The position numbers and the translations under genes were made by a program. Positions 5,286-5,441 of a DNA stretch of 5,441 nucleotides are shown here, piece by piece. The notes below the pieces were generated by a model, which saw only the letters and a list, made by a program, of their open reading frames with translations, ran no database searches and was not told where the DNA came from. Source of the stretch: an uncultured Blautia sp. (lineage in GTDB: Bacteria; Bacillota; Clostridia; Lachnospirales; Lachnospiraceae); the NCBI RefSeq assembly GCF_937880195.1, contig NZ_CALFLA010000007.1, forward strand, positions 1-5,441, given 5' to 3'. How positions within the stretch are numbered: the first letter of the stretch is position 1; the number at the start of each line of letters is the position of its first letter.

Positions 5286-5314
5286 TATATAGCATATGAA
5301 TCCTGTAATGTCAA
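5286..5314 (-). promoter_or_regulatory. Strong sigma-A promoter of the minus-strand operon, extended -10
   Basis: On the minus strand, a perfect -35 TTGACA (5309-5314) is followed by an optimal 17-base spacer and -10 TATATA (5286-5291). The -10 is preceded by TGC, an extended -10 element. Transcription should start near 5279, leaving a leader of about 57 nt before ATG 5222. This is the best promoter in the window. Confidence 0.85.
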
Positions 5315-5391
5315 TAAAATTTCATTCTCCAGTCCTGTCTTTTGAAAGTATGTATTCCCCTCTTATTTTCTCCCCCCCAAAAATATATATA

Positions 5392-5438
5392 GTCGCCCCC
5401 ACCCGTAAAACGGGTGGCTCGACGGACGGCTATAAGCC
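5392..5438. mobile_element. Structured element at window edge, possible IS200/IS605-like or REP-like end
   Basis: GTCG (5392-5395) pairs with CGAC (5420-5423). Inside it, CCACCCG (5399-5405) pairs perfectly with CGGGTGG (5411-5417) around a TAAAA loop, with a small asymmetric internal loop between the stems. A second hairpin, GGCT-ATA-AGCC (5428-5438), follows at once. Before it lies a C7 run and an A/T tract (5372-5391). Subterminal hairpins of this kind mark the ends of IS200/IS605-family elements and related REP sequences. No transposase or TnpB is in view, so the call is tentative. A structured RNA or a terminator of a gene beyond the window are alternatives. Confidence 0.4.
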
Positions 5439-5441
5439 TTT

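Overview
The window looks like chromosomal DNA from a low-to-mid GC Gram-positive anaerobe of the Bacillota, most likely a Lachnospiraceae-type Clostridium relative. This rests on strong AGGAGG-type ribosome binding sites, AT-rich intergenic DNA, a small Asn/Ser/Lys-rich protein of a kind common in that group, and the rdgB-ysnB gene order typical of Firmicutes. The taxonomic call is an inference, because no rRNA or marker gene is present.

Layout, left to right. Bases 1-246 are an AT-rich leader with a possible sporulation-type promoter. A 62-residue low-complexity protein follows (247-435) and ends at a double hairpin and strong terminator (485-546). A single-domain rhodanese comes next (581-892), then a spacer with a perfect 10-bp inverted repeat (923-946). 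A four-gene operon, 998-3751, encodes a true YfcE phosphodiesterase, a THUMP-type RNA guanine methyltransferase of the RlmL/YpsC group, the RdgB/HAM1 house-cleaning nucleotide pyrophosphatase, and a second YfcE/YsnB-type phosphodiesterase. All three junctions are ATGA stop/start overlaps, so the four proteins are probably translationally coupled. A bidirectional hairpin terminator (3765-3797) separates this operon from a convergent one.

The minus-strand operon (5222 down to 3812) carries a 74-residue unknown protein, a 299-residue unknown protein and an 89-residue MerR-type DNA-binding protein with no effector domain. A very good sigma-A promoter with an extended -10 drives it (5286-5314). 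Its mRNA would begin with four tandem 7-nt repeats (5244-5271). The genes are tightly packed (TGATG overlap, then a 17-nt gap), which suggests one transcription unit.

The last ~50 bases (5392-5438) fold into a compound hairpin followed by a second small hairpin. This resembles the end of an IS200/IS605-like or REP-like element running off the window, but no transposase is visible.

The forward operon is housekeeping (RNA modification, nucleotide-pool cleaning, phosphodiesterases). The less explained parts are the minus-strand operon with its repeat-bearing leader, the Asn-rich small protein, and the structured element at the right edge.
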